Source: Aureococcus anophagefferens (lineage: Eukaryota; Sar; Pelagophyceae; Pelagomonadales; Pelagomonadaceae). From it: a stretch of DNA of 47,372 bases. Made by a program: the position numbers and the translations under genes. A model generated the notes under the pieces. The model searched no databases. It was not told the DNA's origin and worked only from the letters and a program-made list of their open reading frames with translations. The stretch lies in NCBI RefSeq assembly GCF_000186865.1, contig NW_008705598.1, positions 171,592 to 218,963 of the forward strand, given 5' to 3'. Positions 24,501 to 33,553 of this stretch are shown piece after piece. How positions within the stretch are numbered: position 1 is the first letter of the stretch; the number at the start of each line of letters is the position of its first letter.

Positions 24501-27028
24501 GTCCCAGACCTGGAGCGCGTCCGGCGCGGCGCCGGTCGCGGCGGCGTCGTAGTCGGCCTTGCCCGGGCCGCGCTTCGACGCGGGCTTCTTGTGCCTGTCG
24601 CGCTCCGCGTGGCGCGCGCCGTCGGCGGCGTTCGCCGCCGTGCCGAAGGCGAGCTCGTCGTCGTCGAGGCGCTGCTGCCCGAACCAGGGGTCCACGTCGC
24701 CGAAGGCGCGGTCGCGGTTCTTCGCGCGGCGCTCGAGCGCCGTCGGCGACACGTTGTCGCGCGCGACCCAGACGACGTGGTCCTCGAGCCGGGGGTCGTG
24801 GGAGACGACGGCGTGCGGGTCCGTGACGCCCTCGTCGGGCAGGTGGACGACGGTGAAGTTCGCGCCGTCGAACTGGACGCCCAGGAGCTCCGGCGCGACG
24901 CGGCTCCGCCAGCCCGCCTTGCCGCCCGCGTCGAGCGTGTCGCAGTCGAAGACGTGGCTGAAGGCGCCGCCGCCGCGCTCGCCGAGCAGCGCCTTGGCCA
25001 GCGCGGTCCAGCGCGCGACGTCCATGGGCTCCTCGTCGCAGAGCACGCCGTCCTCGCGCTCGACGCGCCGCTCCTGGTCCGTCTTGTAGGTCCACTCCTT
25101 CGCGTCGACGACGCTGTCGCCGTCGTCGTCCTCCGTCGCGCGCCGCTTCGTCGACGCCGTCTTCGCCTTCGGCGCCGCGGCCGCGGGCTCCGGGGCCTCG
25201 GCGGGCTTCTCGCCGTCGCCGTCGTCCTTGTCGCCGTCGTCGTCGTCGTCGCCGTCGTCGTCGCCGTCGCCGTCAGGCATCACCGTCTCGCGCGCGCCCG
25301 CGGGCGCCTTCTTCGGCTTCGCCGCCGCGCCGAAGGCCGCCGCGGCGCCGACCGTCGCCAGGACCTCGGCGGCCGCGGACTTCTTCGGCGTCGCCCGGGG
25401 CGCCGCGGGCTTGCCGCCGGCCGGCGCGCGCCGCGCCGCCGCGCCGTCGGACTCGACGAGGAAGGCGAGCGCCTCGCCGTGGGGCAGCGGCGCGAGCGCG
25501 GCGCGGGGCACGTAGGTCTTGTGGGTCGCGCCGACCCAGACGGCGGCGACGTCGTCGCAGCCCGCGACGCGGTCCTCGGCGACGACGACGGGGTAGCGCG
25601 CGTTCGACGACCCGTCCTCGAGGCGGGGCCAGGCCGCGTCGCAGACGTCGACGCATGCGACGGACCAGGACGACTCGAGCTCGAAGCCGCCGCCGGCGTC
25701 GCCCTTGTCCGCCGAGAACGCGTGCCACGCGGCCGCGCCGACGAAGCGGTCGCCGAGCGAGTAGGCGAAGACGACCGTCGAGCCCGGCGCGGGGCCGAGG
25801 CACCAGCGCTTCTTCGCGGCGTCGAAGTAGACGCAGCACCGCTCGCCGTTCGCCTCCGAGGGCGCGTCGAAGCCCTTGAGCGGGCCGGGCGCCTTCTTGC
25901 GGACCTGGCGCGCGAGGCGGTACGTCGGCGCGCCGCCCGGCGCGGCGGCGCAGCGCACGTAGTCGCCCATGAGCTCGGGCCGGCAGCGCGAGCCGGCGAC
26001 GCGGACGACGGCGCCCTCGAGGCGGCGCCGCGACACGGCGCAGACGTCGCCGCGGCGCAGCGCGCGCGCGCGCCGCTCGGCGCCGCCGTCGTCGGCGACG
26101 TCCTTCGTCGCCGCGTCGTCGCCGGCGCGCGCGCGCTTCGCGCGCGCGGGCGCCCTCGCGGGCGCCTTCTTGGCCTTCTTGCCCGCGGGCGGCGCGGCGG
26201 CGGCGGCGTCGTCGGGCGCCGCGCTCCGCGCGGCGTGCTTCTCGGGGAAGATGGCCGCGCGCTTCGACGCCGTGCCGCAGACCGTGACGCCGCGGAGCGC
26301 GCAGCGGGAGTAGCACGTGAGCCAGTTGCCCGCGTCCGGGCCGTCGCTCCGGCCGCGGCGCCGCGCGCCGCCCGGGCGCTCGCCGTCGTCGTCGCCGGCG
26401 TCGCCGCGGAGCGCGTTGCGGAAGGCCGACGTGAACGCGGCCGCGGCGACGCGCGCGGCGCGCGCCGCGGGCTGGATGGCCTCGCGGCGGCGCCAGCGCC
26501 GGTAGCGGTAGAGCAGGTGGTCGACCTCGTCGACGACGGCGCCGAACCAGGCGGCCTGCGCGGGGGGGTCGGCGTGGGGCGACGCGCCGCGCGCGCGCGC
26601 GCGCGCGCGCGGGGCGCTGGCGGACGCGCCATGTCGCGCGCCTCCGCGGCGTCCTCGTCCTCCGGGCGCGCTTCCGCGGCGGCGCCGACGGCGACGACCT
26701 CGCCGCCGAGCCGGGGCGCGCGGTCGGCGCGGTTCGTCTCGCGCCAGACGCCGTCGATGCGCTGGAGGCCGAGGGCGCGCAGGCACTTGCGGCCGTTCTT
26801 GCGCCGCGTGAGCGTCATAGCGACGCACGCATGGTCGTCCCTGAGTCGGAAGTCCGCTGGCGCGCGGCCGCTCGCCAAGCGCTTCTCGTAGAGCACGACG
26901 GCGACGGCCCGCAGCGTCTCGAGGGCGCTGTGCTCTAGGTCGTAGGCGGCGCGCCGGAGCGCCGCCAGGTTCTGCTGCTCGCCGGACTCGGAGACAAAAG
27001 GCGCGTCGCCGCCGAGGATCAGGGCCAT
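3560..27028 (-). CDS. Giant multidomain DUF3638/DUF3645 protein (about 7,750 aa)
   Basis: Two exons: 27028-17834 and 17622-3560. ATG at 27026-27028 sits in a strong context (GCCGCCATGG). The 211-base intron is an introner, and splicing joins S-Q-C-A-K-L-V-E-K in frame. Landmarks with rough residues: a ConA/LamG-like domain (915-1030); the conserved N-terminal part of DUF3638 proteins (YLTVPYIRLPLVLRFF, about 2025; LPHSLLLAN, near the exon end); a nucleoredoxin-like fold lacking CxxC (3540-3660); a J-domain with HPD (about 3700); a P-loop MGGGKTT (about 4100) and VDEVD Walker B (about 4255); DUF3645 and helicase-C-like FSGTP and FRMRG motifs (4600-4800); an acidic coiled coil (about 5085); two EF-hands (about 5420-5465); a ubiquitin-like domain (about 6490); a second ConA-like domain (6535-6720); WW-like and Tudor-like segments near the C-terminus. 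Databases often label relatives 'ubiquitinyl hydrolase', but I see no protease triad. The frame breaks at the (CG)12 tract, 26588-26611; one CG fewer would restore it. Confidence 0.85.
5697..5744. repeat. 12-nt tandem repeat in coding sequence
   Basis: Four exact copies of GCGGCGTCGTCG within the giant gene. On the minus strand they encode a repeated D-D-A-A unit in a linker between the second ConA-like domain and the SH3/Tudor-like part. The unit is a multiple of three, so length changes would keep the frame. Confidence 0.9.
17623..17825 (+). mobile_element. Introner family A, copy A1 (intron of the giant gene)
   Basis: A 203-bp element with 15-bp terminal inverted repeats (CTGTGTGGAAATCAA at the left, its exact complement at the right). 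It is flanked by the 8-bp TSD CTTCGCGC at 17615-17622 and 17826-17833. The host gene is on the minus strand, where the TSD reads GCGCGAAG. The intron is 17833 down to 17623: a GC donor at the first bases of the upstream TSD and a CACAG acceptor at the element end. This restores codons TGC GCG AAG CTC in frame (phase 1). The element lies antisense to the gene when the B-like core (TTCGGCTGATTTTT) is taken as forward. Confidence 0.93.
26588..26611. repeat. (CG)12 microsatellite at a reading-frame break
   Basis: Twelve CG dinucleotides inside the 5' part of the giant gene. Upstream (27028 to about 26630) the coding frame is the one starting MALILGGDAPF; downstream (below about 26580) the long open frame is another one. 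One repeat unit fewer (2 bases) would join them. An assembly length error, an allelic repeat-length difference or an unseen intron could explain it. Confidence 0.85.
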
Positions 27029-27209
27029 GGCGGCGGCGGTGGTCGACGGGGCCGGGCGTGGCCAAGGCACGACCGACGCGGCGGAGAGCGCGAACCTCGC
27101 GCGCGAGCTGTCTGAACCTCGCTGGGTCTTTTTTCTTCACTGCTGATGCTGAAGTAGGCCTTGAAGTTCAAGTTAACGAGGCGCGCGCCATCCTTACGCG
27201 GGCGCGCGC

Positions 27210-27259
27210 NNNNNNNNNNNNNNNNNNNNNNNNNNNNNNNNNNNNNNNNNNNNNNNNNN
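27210..27259. other. Assembly gap (50 N)
   Basis: Fifty undetermined bases, flanked on the left by a CG-alternating tract. The gap removes the 3' end of the MBOAT gene and possibly part of the promoter of the giant gene. The real gap length is probably not 50. Confidence 1.
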
Positions 27260-28858
27260 GGCTCGGGGCCGCTTGCCCGCGGCGTCGTCGCCGCGCGTCT
27301 CGGCGTCGTGGACGTGCTCGAGGCGCCGCACGGCGAGGGCCGCCATCGCGCCCGCGTAGAGCACGACGAACGCGGCGGCGAGGACCGCCGCGCCCCTGGC
27401 GACGTCGCGCGCGGCGACGGCGCCCGCGAGCCTGGCGACGCCGCCGGCGCCGAGCGCGTAGCCCGCGACGTTGCCCGCGATGAGCGCGAGGATGGACCCG
27501 GCGGCCGCGGCGGCCGCGGCCCGGCGCCGCGGCCCCGCCTCGCCCGCGGCGACGACGGCGCGCGCGCGCCGCTCGAGGCCCAGCGCGCGCTCGAGGGCGA
27601 GGAAGCCGACGTTCGCCGCGCCCCAGAGCGCGAGCCGCGGCGTCGCGTCGTGCCAGAAGGCGACGAAGCCGAAGGCGACGGCGGACGCCGCCGCGGGGCC
27701 GCACGCGCGCCGCGCGTCGTCGTAGACGTAGGCGCGGAGCCAGCCGTTGAACGACGCGTGCCAGCCGCGCCAGAAGCCCGCGATCGTGAAGTTGTCGCAG
27801 ACGAAGCGCCGCATGTTCTCCGGCGCGGCGACGCCGTCCGCCAGAGCCCAGCACCGGAAGCACCGCCAGAGGAACGCGAACTTGAGCCAGAGCACGTTGA
27901 TGAAGAGGAACGCGAACGCGGCCGCCGCGCCCGGCGGCAGCGCGCCGTAGGCGCCCGACGCCGCGAGCGCGTAGACGTGGGTCCGCCGCAGCGCCGCCTC
28001 GAGGTAGAGGCCCGCGATCGCCGTCCGCGCCGCGTAGGACGCGACGCCCGGCGGCGGCGCGCGGACGACAAAGTCGCCGTAGGTCGCGACGGGCCCCGCG
28101 AGGTAGAGCGGCGCGTAGGTCGCGTAGGCCACGACGTCGCGGAACGTCGCCGGCGCGCGCTCGCGCAGGCCGTCGAGCGCGCACGAGGCGAGGCGCAGCG
28201 CGAGGAACGGCAGCGCGTCCGCCAGCGGCGCGAGGCCGCCGTGGGCGTCGAGCCGCGGCGCGGACGCGACGTAGGCCCAGGTCATGCGCCGCCGCAGCGG
28301 CCAGGCCCGCTCCTTGCACGCCAGCGCGAGCAGCGCGAGCGCCCAGACCGCGGGCCGCGCGAGCCGCCGCGGCGCGCGCGCCGCGCCGTGGAACGCGGCG
28401 CACCACGCGAGGACGAAGGGCGCGTGCGACCCGTGGGCGGCCGCGACGAACGCGAGGCCGCCGAGGAAGCGCGCGCGCGCGCCGAACGCGCGCGCCGCGG
28501 CGACCGTCGCGGCCGCGGCGGCGGCCAGGAGCGGCAGCGCGGACCGGAACTTGCGCCACTGCGCGTCGTTGTCGTCGTAGAGGCCCCAGGCGTCGCTCCG
28601 GAGGCGGCCGCGGCAGCCCCGGTCCGCGAGGCACGCGGACCGGAGCGTCGCCGCCGCGGCCGGCAGCGCGTACCCGAAGAGGGCCAGCGCGACGGCGTGG
28701 AGCGGCGCGTAGGCCCACGTCGCGAACCAGCTGCGCCGCAGGACCCGCAGCGGCGCGGCGGACACGATGCGCCAGAGCCGCTCCTCGAGCACGAAGAGGG
28801 CCACCCAGTAGTACGCGTACCAGACCAGCGGCTCGACGAGCGCCGCGCCGAGGGCCAT
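27260..28858 (-). CDS. MBOAT family acyltransferase, GUP1/HHAT-like (3' end lost in gap)
   Basis: Predicted polytopic membrane-bound O-acyltransferase, probably in the ER, which moves acyl groups onto lipid or protein hydroxyls or amines. ATG at 28856-28858 (MALGAALVEPLVW). About 533 codons are visible before the N gap. At least eight hydrophobic segments can be read. The MBOAT core is clear: RFVCDNFTIAGFWRGWHASF, then NGWLRAYVYDDAR, then FGFVAFWHD with the catalytic histidine. The FWHD context, rather than plain H in a leucine run, is typical of the GUP1/HHAT branch. The charged tail RRLEHVHDAETRGDD suggests the C-terminus is near. No introns are evident. Whether it remodels GPI anchors like yeast Gup1 or acylates proteins cannot be decided. 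Confidence 0.85.
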
Positions 28859-29287
28859 GCCGGAGATGGCGCGCGCGCGGCGACGCGAGGCGCTCAGCGT
28901 GTGCTGCAACGAGCCGCTCAGGAGATGCGCGCGTGTGTTGGAACGAGCCGCTCAGGAGATGGTCGCGTGTGTTGAAACGAGTCGCAGGATCATCAGGCGA
29001 GGGCCAGCATCGTGCCCCGCGCAGCAGTTCAATGTGAACCCTTGCAGGCCTCCTTGCAGTCTTCTTGCACCGACGCCTCGGCACGCCTTGATCATGACCT
29101 CCTTTAAATGCAACGTGCGCCTGGTTGGAGCTTGTTAAGCCGCGCGGGGGGTCTTCGGGCGGGATGCGTTGGACGGGAAGGCACGTGGGAGGGGAGCGGC
29201 GCCAAGTTTGAGCCCGCGTTCTAACCCCGGGCGGGTCGCGGTCGCAGCGGCGACCTTGCGTTCATGTTAAGACAAAAAAACTGCGTC
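28859..29287. other. Intergenic spacer with tandem repeat
   Basis: A 429-base spacer between the MBOAT start and the methyltransferase stop (both minus strand). It contains the 34-bp tandem repeat at 28908-28994 and AT-richer sequence from about 29030 to 29120. An A7 tract at 29274-29280 lies next to the methyltransferase stop. I see no credible gene in it. Confidence 0.6.
28908..28994. repeat. 34-bp tandem repeat, about 2.5 units
   Basis: Units start at 28908, 28942 and 28976. Each begins AACGAG(C/T)CGC; the first two share ACGAGCCGCTCAGGAGATG and end CGTGTGTTG. The array lies just upstream of the MBOAT start, so it may be in its 5' UTR or promoter. Confidence 0.85.
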
Positions 29288-30286
29288 CTACCACAGCGCG
29301 TCGGCCGCGGCCTCGCCCGCGAACGGCATCCACTCGTCGTCGGACGACGGCGCGTCGCCGTCGTCCCGCTCGGGGGCCCAGATGCCCGGGTACGCGCGTC
29401 TCGCGCAGGCTTCGAGGTCGCCGCCGCCGGCGAAGGCGAACTCGAAGACCGTCGCGCCGCACGGCGCGGCGGCCGCGCCGCCGTCGAGGACGCGCGCGCC
29501 GCAGCCGGCGGCGGCGGCGGCGGCGAAGAGCCGCTCCGGCAGCCGCGCGCCGCGGACGACGAAGCCGAGGACGAAGACGCCCGACGCGCCGACGGCGGCG
29601 CGCGCCGACGCGAAGAGCGCGTCCACGGCGGCCGGCGGCGTCGCCGGGTAGACGACGTCGGCCGCGTAGGCCACGTCGCGCGGCCCGAGCGCCTGCGTGG
29701 AAATCTTCAAACCGACTTCAACGTGCGCGTCTTCGAATGTCTCGACACAAGCTCTGCGGCTGGACTTCGAGAACTCGATCGATCCGTCCAAAAATCAGCC
29801 GAATCGACTTCGATTTGACCGAGCTAGAAAGTTTGGTCGGGACGTCCCGAACCGGCGGTTGATTTCCACACAGCCGAGCGCGCTCCAGCCGTCGCCCCAT
29901 ACGTGGCGCGCGACGTCGTAGCGCGCGCCCGGCGCCGCGTTGGCCGCGAGGTTGCGCGCCGCCAGCGCCAGCGCCTCGGGCGACGCGTCCGTGGCGAGGA
30001 CGTCGAGGCCGAGCGCGGCCGCGACGGCGCCGCAGCCGCCCGCGCCGCAGCCGAGCTCGACGAGCCGCTTTCCTTTGAGCGTGGAGCGCGCCGCGCAGAG
30101 CCACTCGCTGACCGCGACGCGCGCGGGCCACTGCATGAGGCCCGTGCGGTCGAGCCCGCCGTCGAGGAGCGTGCCGCGGAAGGACGTGCGGCAGGCGACG
30201 CGCACGGCGACGTCGCCGCCGTAGGTCTCCCGGCAGATCTCCAGGCCGTCGTCGCCGGCGCCGTCGTCGTCGGTTTCGTTCGTCAT
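29288..30286 (-). CDS. METTL21/FAM86-type (Methyltransf_16) methyltransferase
   Basis: Predicted AdoMet-dependent protein methyltransferase of 269 residues in two exons, 30286-29882 and 29692-29288 (405 nt each). ATG is at 30284-30286. Family marks: GLMQWPARVAVSEWL, the pre-motif helix typical of METTL21 relatives (x-x-W-x-A); VELGCGAGGCG, the AdoMet-binding loop; DVLATDASPEAL, motif II with the ribose-binding acid; and ADVVYPATPP, which stands where the family's D-x-x-Y motif is expected. The intron falls between W-S and A-L-G-P-R-D-V-A-Y, and the joined reading frame is uninterrupted (phase 0). The intron is introner copy A2. The target is unknown; relatives modify lysines of chaperones or elongation factors. 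Confidence 0.82.
29693..29873 (-). mobile_element. Introner family A, copy A2 (shorter, 181 bp)
   Basis: Flanked by the TSD CCGAGCGC at 29685-29692 and 29874-29881 (GCGCTCGG in the gene's sense). The intron is 29881 down to 29693: GC donor from the TSD, GCAG acceptor. The inverted-repeat arms are CTGTGTGGAAATC and, at the other end, the complement of CTGCGTGGAAATC, so one mismatch has arisen. Internal deletions of about 20 bp relative to A1, A3 and A4. The core lies in the same orientation as the host gene. A subterminal perfect palindrome TCGGGACGTCCCGA is present. Confidence 0.92.
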
Positions 30287-30515
30287 AGCGGGTCTACGGC
30301 CCGAGGTTGGCGGGCTGGCTGTCACGCATGTCCGCCACCATGACAAAAGGCTCCAGCAGCCTCGGGCGAATGTTGATTTCGTGTTGCACCACATGTTGCC
30401 TCGTGTGGGTGCGCGCTAAGTGCGCGCGGCCCTGAGACGGCGCCACGTGCGCCCCGCGACGTCGTCGGCGCAGGGGAACGCAGCCCGGGAGCGGCCGGCA
30501 CGCGCCGTTAGCCCC

Positions 30516-31678
30516 CTACCACCGGTTCCGCGGGTCCTCGGTCGCGGGGCCGCGCTCGAGGTCCTCCGTCGCGGCGATGGAGTCCTCGAGGCTCTCGATG
30601 ACCTGGCGGTCCGTGCGGCCGTCGAGGAGGGACGCCCAGACGAGGGCGTCGTTGAGCTTGGGCAGCTCGACGACGACGTGGCGCCGGTCGAGGCCCTCGA
30701 TGACCTCGAGGAACCTGGCGCGCGGCGACGCTCGGCGCGCGCGCGGGCGACCGCGCGCGCGCGGAACGGGAGCGCGGGGCGCCGGGGCCGCGCCAGCCGG
30801 AGCCGTCCGCGTCGACCTCGTGGCGGAGGGGCGCGTCGACGAGCACCTGGGCGGCGCGAGGGTGCGACTTGGAAAGCTTGGCCGCGTTCCGCTCGTTTCG
30901 GTCGGACGGGCGACGGGCTCGCGGCCTCGACGCGCGGATGGGTCCGCTCGAACGCGCGCCCACGGAAGACGCGCGTCGCCGCGCGGGCGCGCGCGGGCGC
31001 GCCGCCGATCGTCACCGAGAGCGCGCGCGTGCCGACGGTCACGGACCTGGGCGGGGCGATTCGACGTCGCTTCGACGTTGAGTGTTCCGCGCGCGCGCGT
31101 TCCAGGAACAGCATCCACGCGTCGAGAGCGCTCCGAGGGATGATCGCTCGTCCAAAAATCAGCCGAAACGAGTGAGGAGCCTTTGACGTCGGGACCGTCG
31201 CGCGCGTTTCCCGCCCGGTCGCGGACACGTCCGCGGCGCGCACGCCGTCGTCGACGGCGGCGAAGCAGCAGACGAGGTCCTCGGACTGGGCCCAGCGGAT
31301 CTCGCCCGCGCGCGGCAGGTCCAGCACGCCGCGGCGCAGCGCCGCGGCCGCGTCCGCGCGGGCGGGATCGAGCGCGGGGCCCCGGGGGAAGTCCGCGCCG
31401 CCGCTGCGCACGTAGCGGCCGCCGGCGACGCAGTCCCAGAAGTAGGCCTCCGCCGTCGACTCGCGCCGGAGCCGCGCGCCGTCCGCCTCGTCGACGGGCT
31501 GGGCCTCGGCGCGCGCCCGCGCTTGCTCCGCCGCCGCGTCGAGGCGCGCGAGCTCCGCGGCGTCGTCGTCGTCGACCGCGCGCCGCGTGCTCCGGCGCCG
31601 GACCGCGGACCGCGGCGCGACGAGCGCGCCGCAGAGCGTCGCGACGAGCGCGAGGCGGGCAGCAGCGCGGAGCACCAT
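30516..31678 (-). CDS. CS-domain (NudC/p23-like) protein with leader
   Basis: Proposed exons: 31678-31227, 31046-31001, 30846-30794, 30714-30516, giving about 249 residues. ATG at 31676-31678 is in good context (GCCATGG). Residues 1-26 are a hydrophobic leader ending ALVAPRSAV, plausible as plastid or secretory targeting. A charged coiled segment follows. The CS domain reads IRWAQSEDLVCCFAAV, GVRAADVSVTV, TRALSVTIGG, VLVDAPLRHEVDADGSGW, FLEVIEG, HVVVELPKLNDALVWASLL. This follows the NudC/p23 beta-sandwich order, including the conserved W near the end. The domain is visible only when three introns are removed. The first two are decayed family B introners. The third (about 30715-30793, GC-AG) is the least certain junction. 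CS-domain proteins act as co-chaperones. Confidence 0.7.
30847..30992 (+). mobile_element. Heavily decayed introner, family B-like, in CS gene (intron 2)
   Basis: Read on the minus strand, this intron keeps blocks of family B in reverse orientation: GCGCGCGTTC, then a CGTCGAGGCCG-type block, then GTCC followed by CCGAAACGAG. The flanks GCGCCCGC (30993-31000) and GTGCTCGT (30839-30846) differ only by three C/T changes, which suggests an old 8-bp TSD. The modelled intron is 31000 down to 30847 (GC donor, CCCAG acceptor). It joins TIGG to VLVDAPL in the CS domain. The exact donor is uncertain. Confidence 0.5.
31047..31218 (-). mobile_element. Decayed introner family B in CS gene (intron 1)
   Basis: A 172-bp relic alignable over its length to the intact B copies. 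TCAAAGGCTCC, CTCGTTTCGGCTGATTTTTG, GACGAGCGATCAT and CGCGCGCGCGGAACACTCA are nearly unchanged; the left terminal repeat is worn. Flanks in the gene's sense are GTCCGCGA (31219-31226) and GTCCGTGA (31039-31046), 7 of 8 matching. Using them gives a GT-AG intron, 31226 down to 31047, in phase 2, and joins A-D-V to S-V-T-V in the CS domain. Confidence 0.8.
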
Positions 31679-31801
31679 GGCTCGATGCACGCGGGCCTCA
31701 GGTTGAACTCAACTCAACCTTGAGCAATGCTTCGCTAAATTTACCACAGCTTTGGCTGCCTGAGAGCGCGCTCCCGACATGAGCGCATCTTGAAACGTCC
31801 G
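31679..31801. promoter_or_regulatory. Bidirectional promoter, CS-domain gene and EXD2-like gene
   Basis: The 123 bases between divergent ATGs at 31678 (minus) and 31802 (plus). They are AT-richer than the neighbouring exons (GAACTCAACTCAACCTTGAG, then CTAAATTTACC). No recognisable core-promoter motif is evident. Confidence 0.35.
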
Positions 31802-33553
31802 ATGCCGTCGTCGTCGACGCCGCTGTTCGCCGCCGCCGGCGTCGCCGCCGGCGTGCTGCTCTACGCGCTGCTGCGGCGGCGGCGGCGGCGTTTCGGTGCG
31901 CGGCCCTGCTGCCGCGTCGACGGCTGCGACGTCTACTGCGTCGAAGGCGAGTGCGCGGCGGGCGCGCTGGGCGACGGTCGCTTCTGGGCCGGCGCCTACG
32001 TCGGCCTCGACTGCGAGTGGAACCCGCGGCGGGCGCCGCGCGTCGCCGTCGTCCAGGTGGCGGCGCCGGGCGTCTGCGCCGTCGTCCGCGTGTCGCGCGC
32101 GGGCGCCGCGCCGCCGGCGCTCGCGGCCCTCCTCCGGGAACGCGTCGCCGTCGGCGTCGGCGTCCGCGACGACGCCGCGCGGCTCCTCCGCGACCTCGGC
32201 CTCGCCGTCGGCGACGCCGTGGACCTCCGGGACGCGGCGCGCGCGGCGGGCGCGCTCCCGCGCGGCGAGCGCGACGGCCTCGCGGCGCTCGCGAGCCGCT
32301 TCGCGCCGGGGGCCAGTCTCCCGCACAAGGCCGACGCGGCCGTGCGGGCCTCGGCCTGGGACGCGCGGGAGCTCTCGCGAAAACAGGTCGAGTACGCGGC
32401 CGGCGACGCGATCGCGAGCTTCCTCGTGCTCCGGGGGCTCCACGGCGCGCTCCCCGTCTCGCGCGGCGCCGAAAGCCTCGAGGCCTGGCTCGCGGGCCTG
32501 CCCCGGCGCGCGGCGCCGCCGCCGCCGCGGCGGAGGAGCGCGCCGGCGCCGGCGCCCCCCGGCGCGGCCGGCGCCGCGCCGGCGCCGGACCGCGACGCGC
32601 ACAAGGCCGCGCGGCGGCGGCGCTACGAGCGGTGGCACGAGGACCACGCGACGTCGAAGCTCTACGACAACATCGAGCTCGTCGCCTCCGACGGCGCGCG
32701 CGTCCTCGGCATGGTCAACGAGGGCAAGGCGAGCTGGTACGTCGGCAAGGGCATGGCGACGCGCGAGGGGCCCCGGCGCGTCGTCCTCACCTACGAGCCC
32801 GACTTCGACGAGGACCCGGCCCCCGTCGTCCGCAAGGCGAACGCGTGCGTCGGCTGCGGCGCGGCGAGGCCCCTGACGCGCTTCTACGTCGTGCCCTACC
32901 GCTTCCGCCGCTGCTTCCCGCTGGCCCACAAGTCGAACAACTCGCACGACGTCGTCCCGCTCTGCCTCGCGTGCCGCTACCCCGTCGACCGCGCGTACCG
33001 CGACGAGGAGCGGCGCCTCGAGGCGGGCCTCGCGGGGGGCGCCTTCGCCAAGGCCGACACGCGCGCGCCGCGCGACGACGCCGCGGCCGCGCGGAACGTC
33101 GCCCGGACGCTCCTGCGCGACGCGCGGGGGCCCCGGGCCATCCCGGAGGACCGGCGCGCGGCGCTCCTCGCCTTCGTCGCGGACGCGGTCGGCGCGGCGC
33201 CGGGCGCGCTCGACGATGCGGCGCTCGAGGCCCTCGCGGCCGCGCGCGGCGGCGGCCGCCGCCGCGAGCCCGCGCGCGCGGGCGGCGACGGCCTCGAGGC
33301 GCGGTGCGTGCGCGCGCTCCTCGACGGCGCGGCCGACGACGCGGACGTCGCGGCGCGCGTCCAGCGCTTCCAGGTGCGCTGGCGGTCGCTCTTCGTCGAC
33401 GTGCTCCGGCCGCGGCGCCTGCCGCCGGGCTGGGTCGTGGACCACGAGCAGCGGCCGCGGCGCCGGCCGCCGCCGGGCGACCAGCCCTGCCGCGCGCACC
33501 GCAACGGGCGCTGCGCCTGGGGGGACGCGTGCAAGTATAGCCACGCGCCCTAG
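31802..33553 (+). CDS. EXD2-like 3'-5' exonuclease with HNH-like and CCCH zinc-finger domains
   Basis: A 583-residue protein from the first ATG at 31802 (the frame is open to a TTG at 31790). An N-terminal anchor (LFAAAGVAAGVLLYALL followed by RRRRRR) resembles the membrane tether of animal EXD2. The DnaQ/DEDDy exonuclease fold follows: GLDCEWNP (first D and E), VGVGVRDDAARLL (next acidic), and KQVEYAAGDAIASF (Tyr and last Asp). From about residue 270 comes the EXD2-type second domain with ANACVGCGA, FYVVPYRFRRCFP, NNSHDVVPLCLACR, a zinc-binding HNH-like arrangement. The last 20 residues form a CCCH finger (C-x7-C-x5-C-x3-H, ending CKYSHAP) that is not usual in EXD2. Expected role: exonuclease on DNA or RNA, perhaps at the mitochondrial outer membrane or in repair. 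It ends tail-to-tail with the next gene. Confidence 0.82.
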   Translation: MPSSSTPLFAAAGVAAGVLLYALLRRRRRRFGARPCCRVDGCDVYCVEGECAAGALGDGRFWAGAYVGLDCEWNPRRAPRVAVVQVAAPGVCAVVRVSRAGAAPPALAALLRERVAVGVGVRDDAARLLRDLGLAVGDAVDLRDAARAAGALPRGERDGLAALASRFAPGASLPHKADAAVRASAWDARELSRKQVEYAAGDAIASFLVLRGLHGALPVSRGAESLEAWLAGLPRRAAPPPPRRRSAPAPAPPGAAGAAPAPDRDAHKAARRRRYERWHEDHATSKLYDNIELVASDGARVLGMVNEGKASWYVGKGMATREGPRRVVLTYEPDFDEDPAPVVRKANACVGCGAARPLTRFYVVPYRFRRCFPLAHKSNNSHDVVPLCLACRYPVDRAYRDEERRLEAGLAGGAFAKADTRAPRDDAAAARNVARTLLRDARGPRAIPEDRRAALLAFVADAVGAAPGALDDAALEALAAARGGGRRREPARAGGDGLEARCVRALLDGAADDADVAARVQRFQVRWRSLFVDVLRPRRLPPGWVVDHEQRPRRRPPPGDQPCRAHRNGRCAWGDACKYSHAP

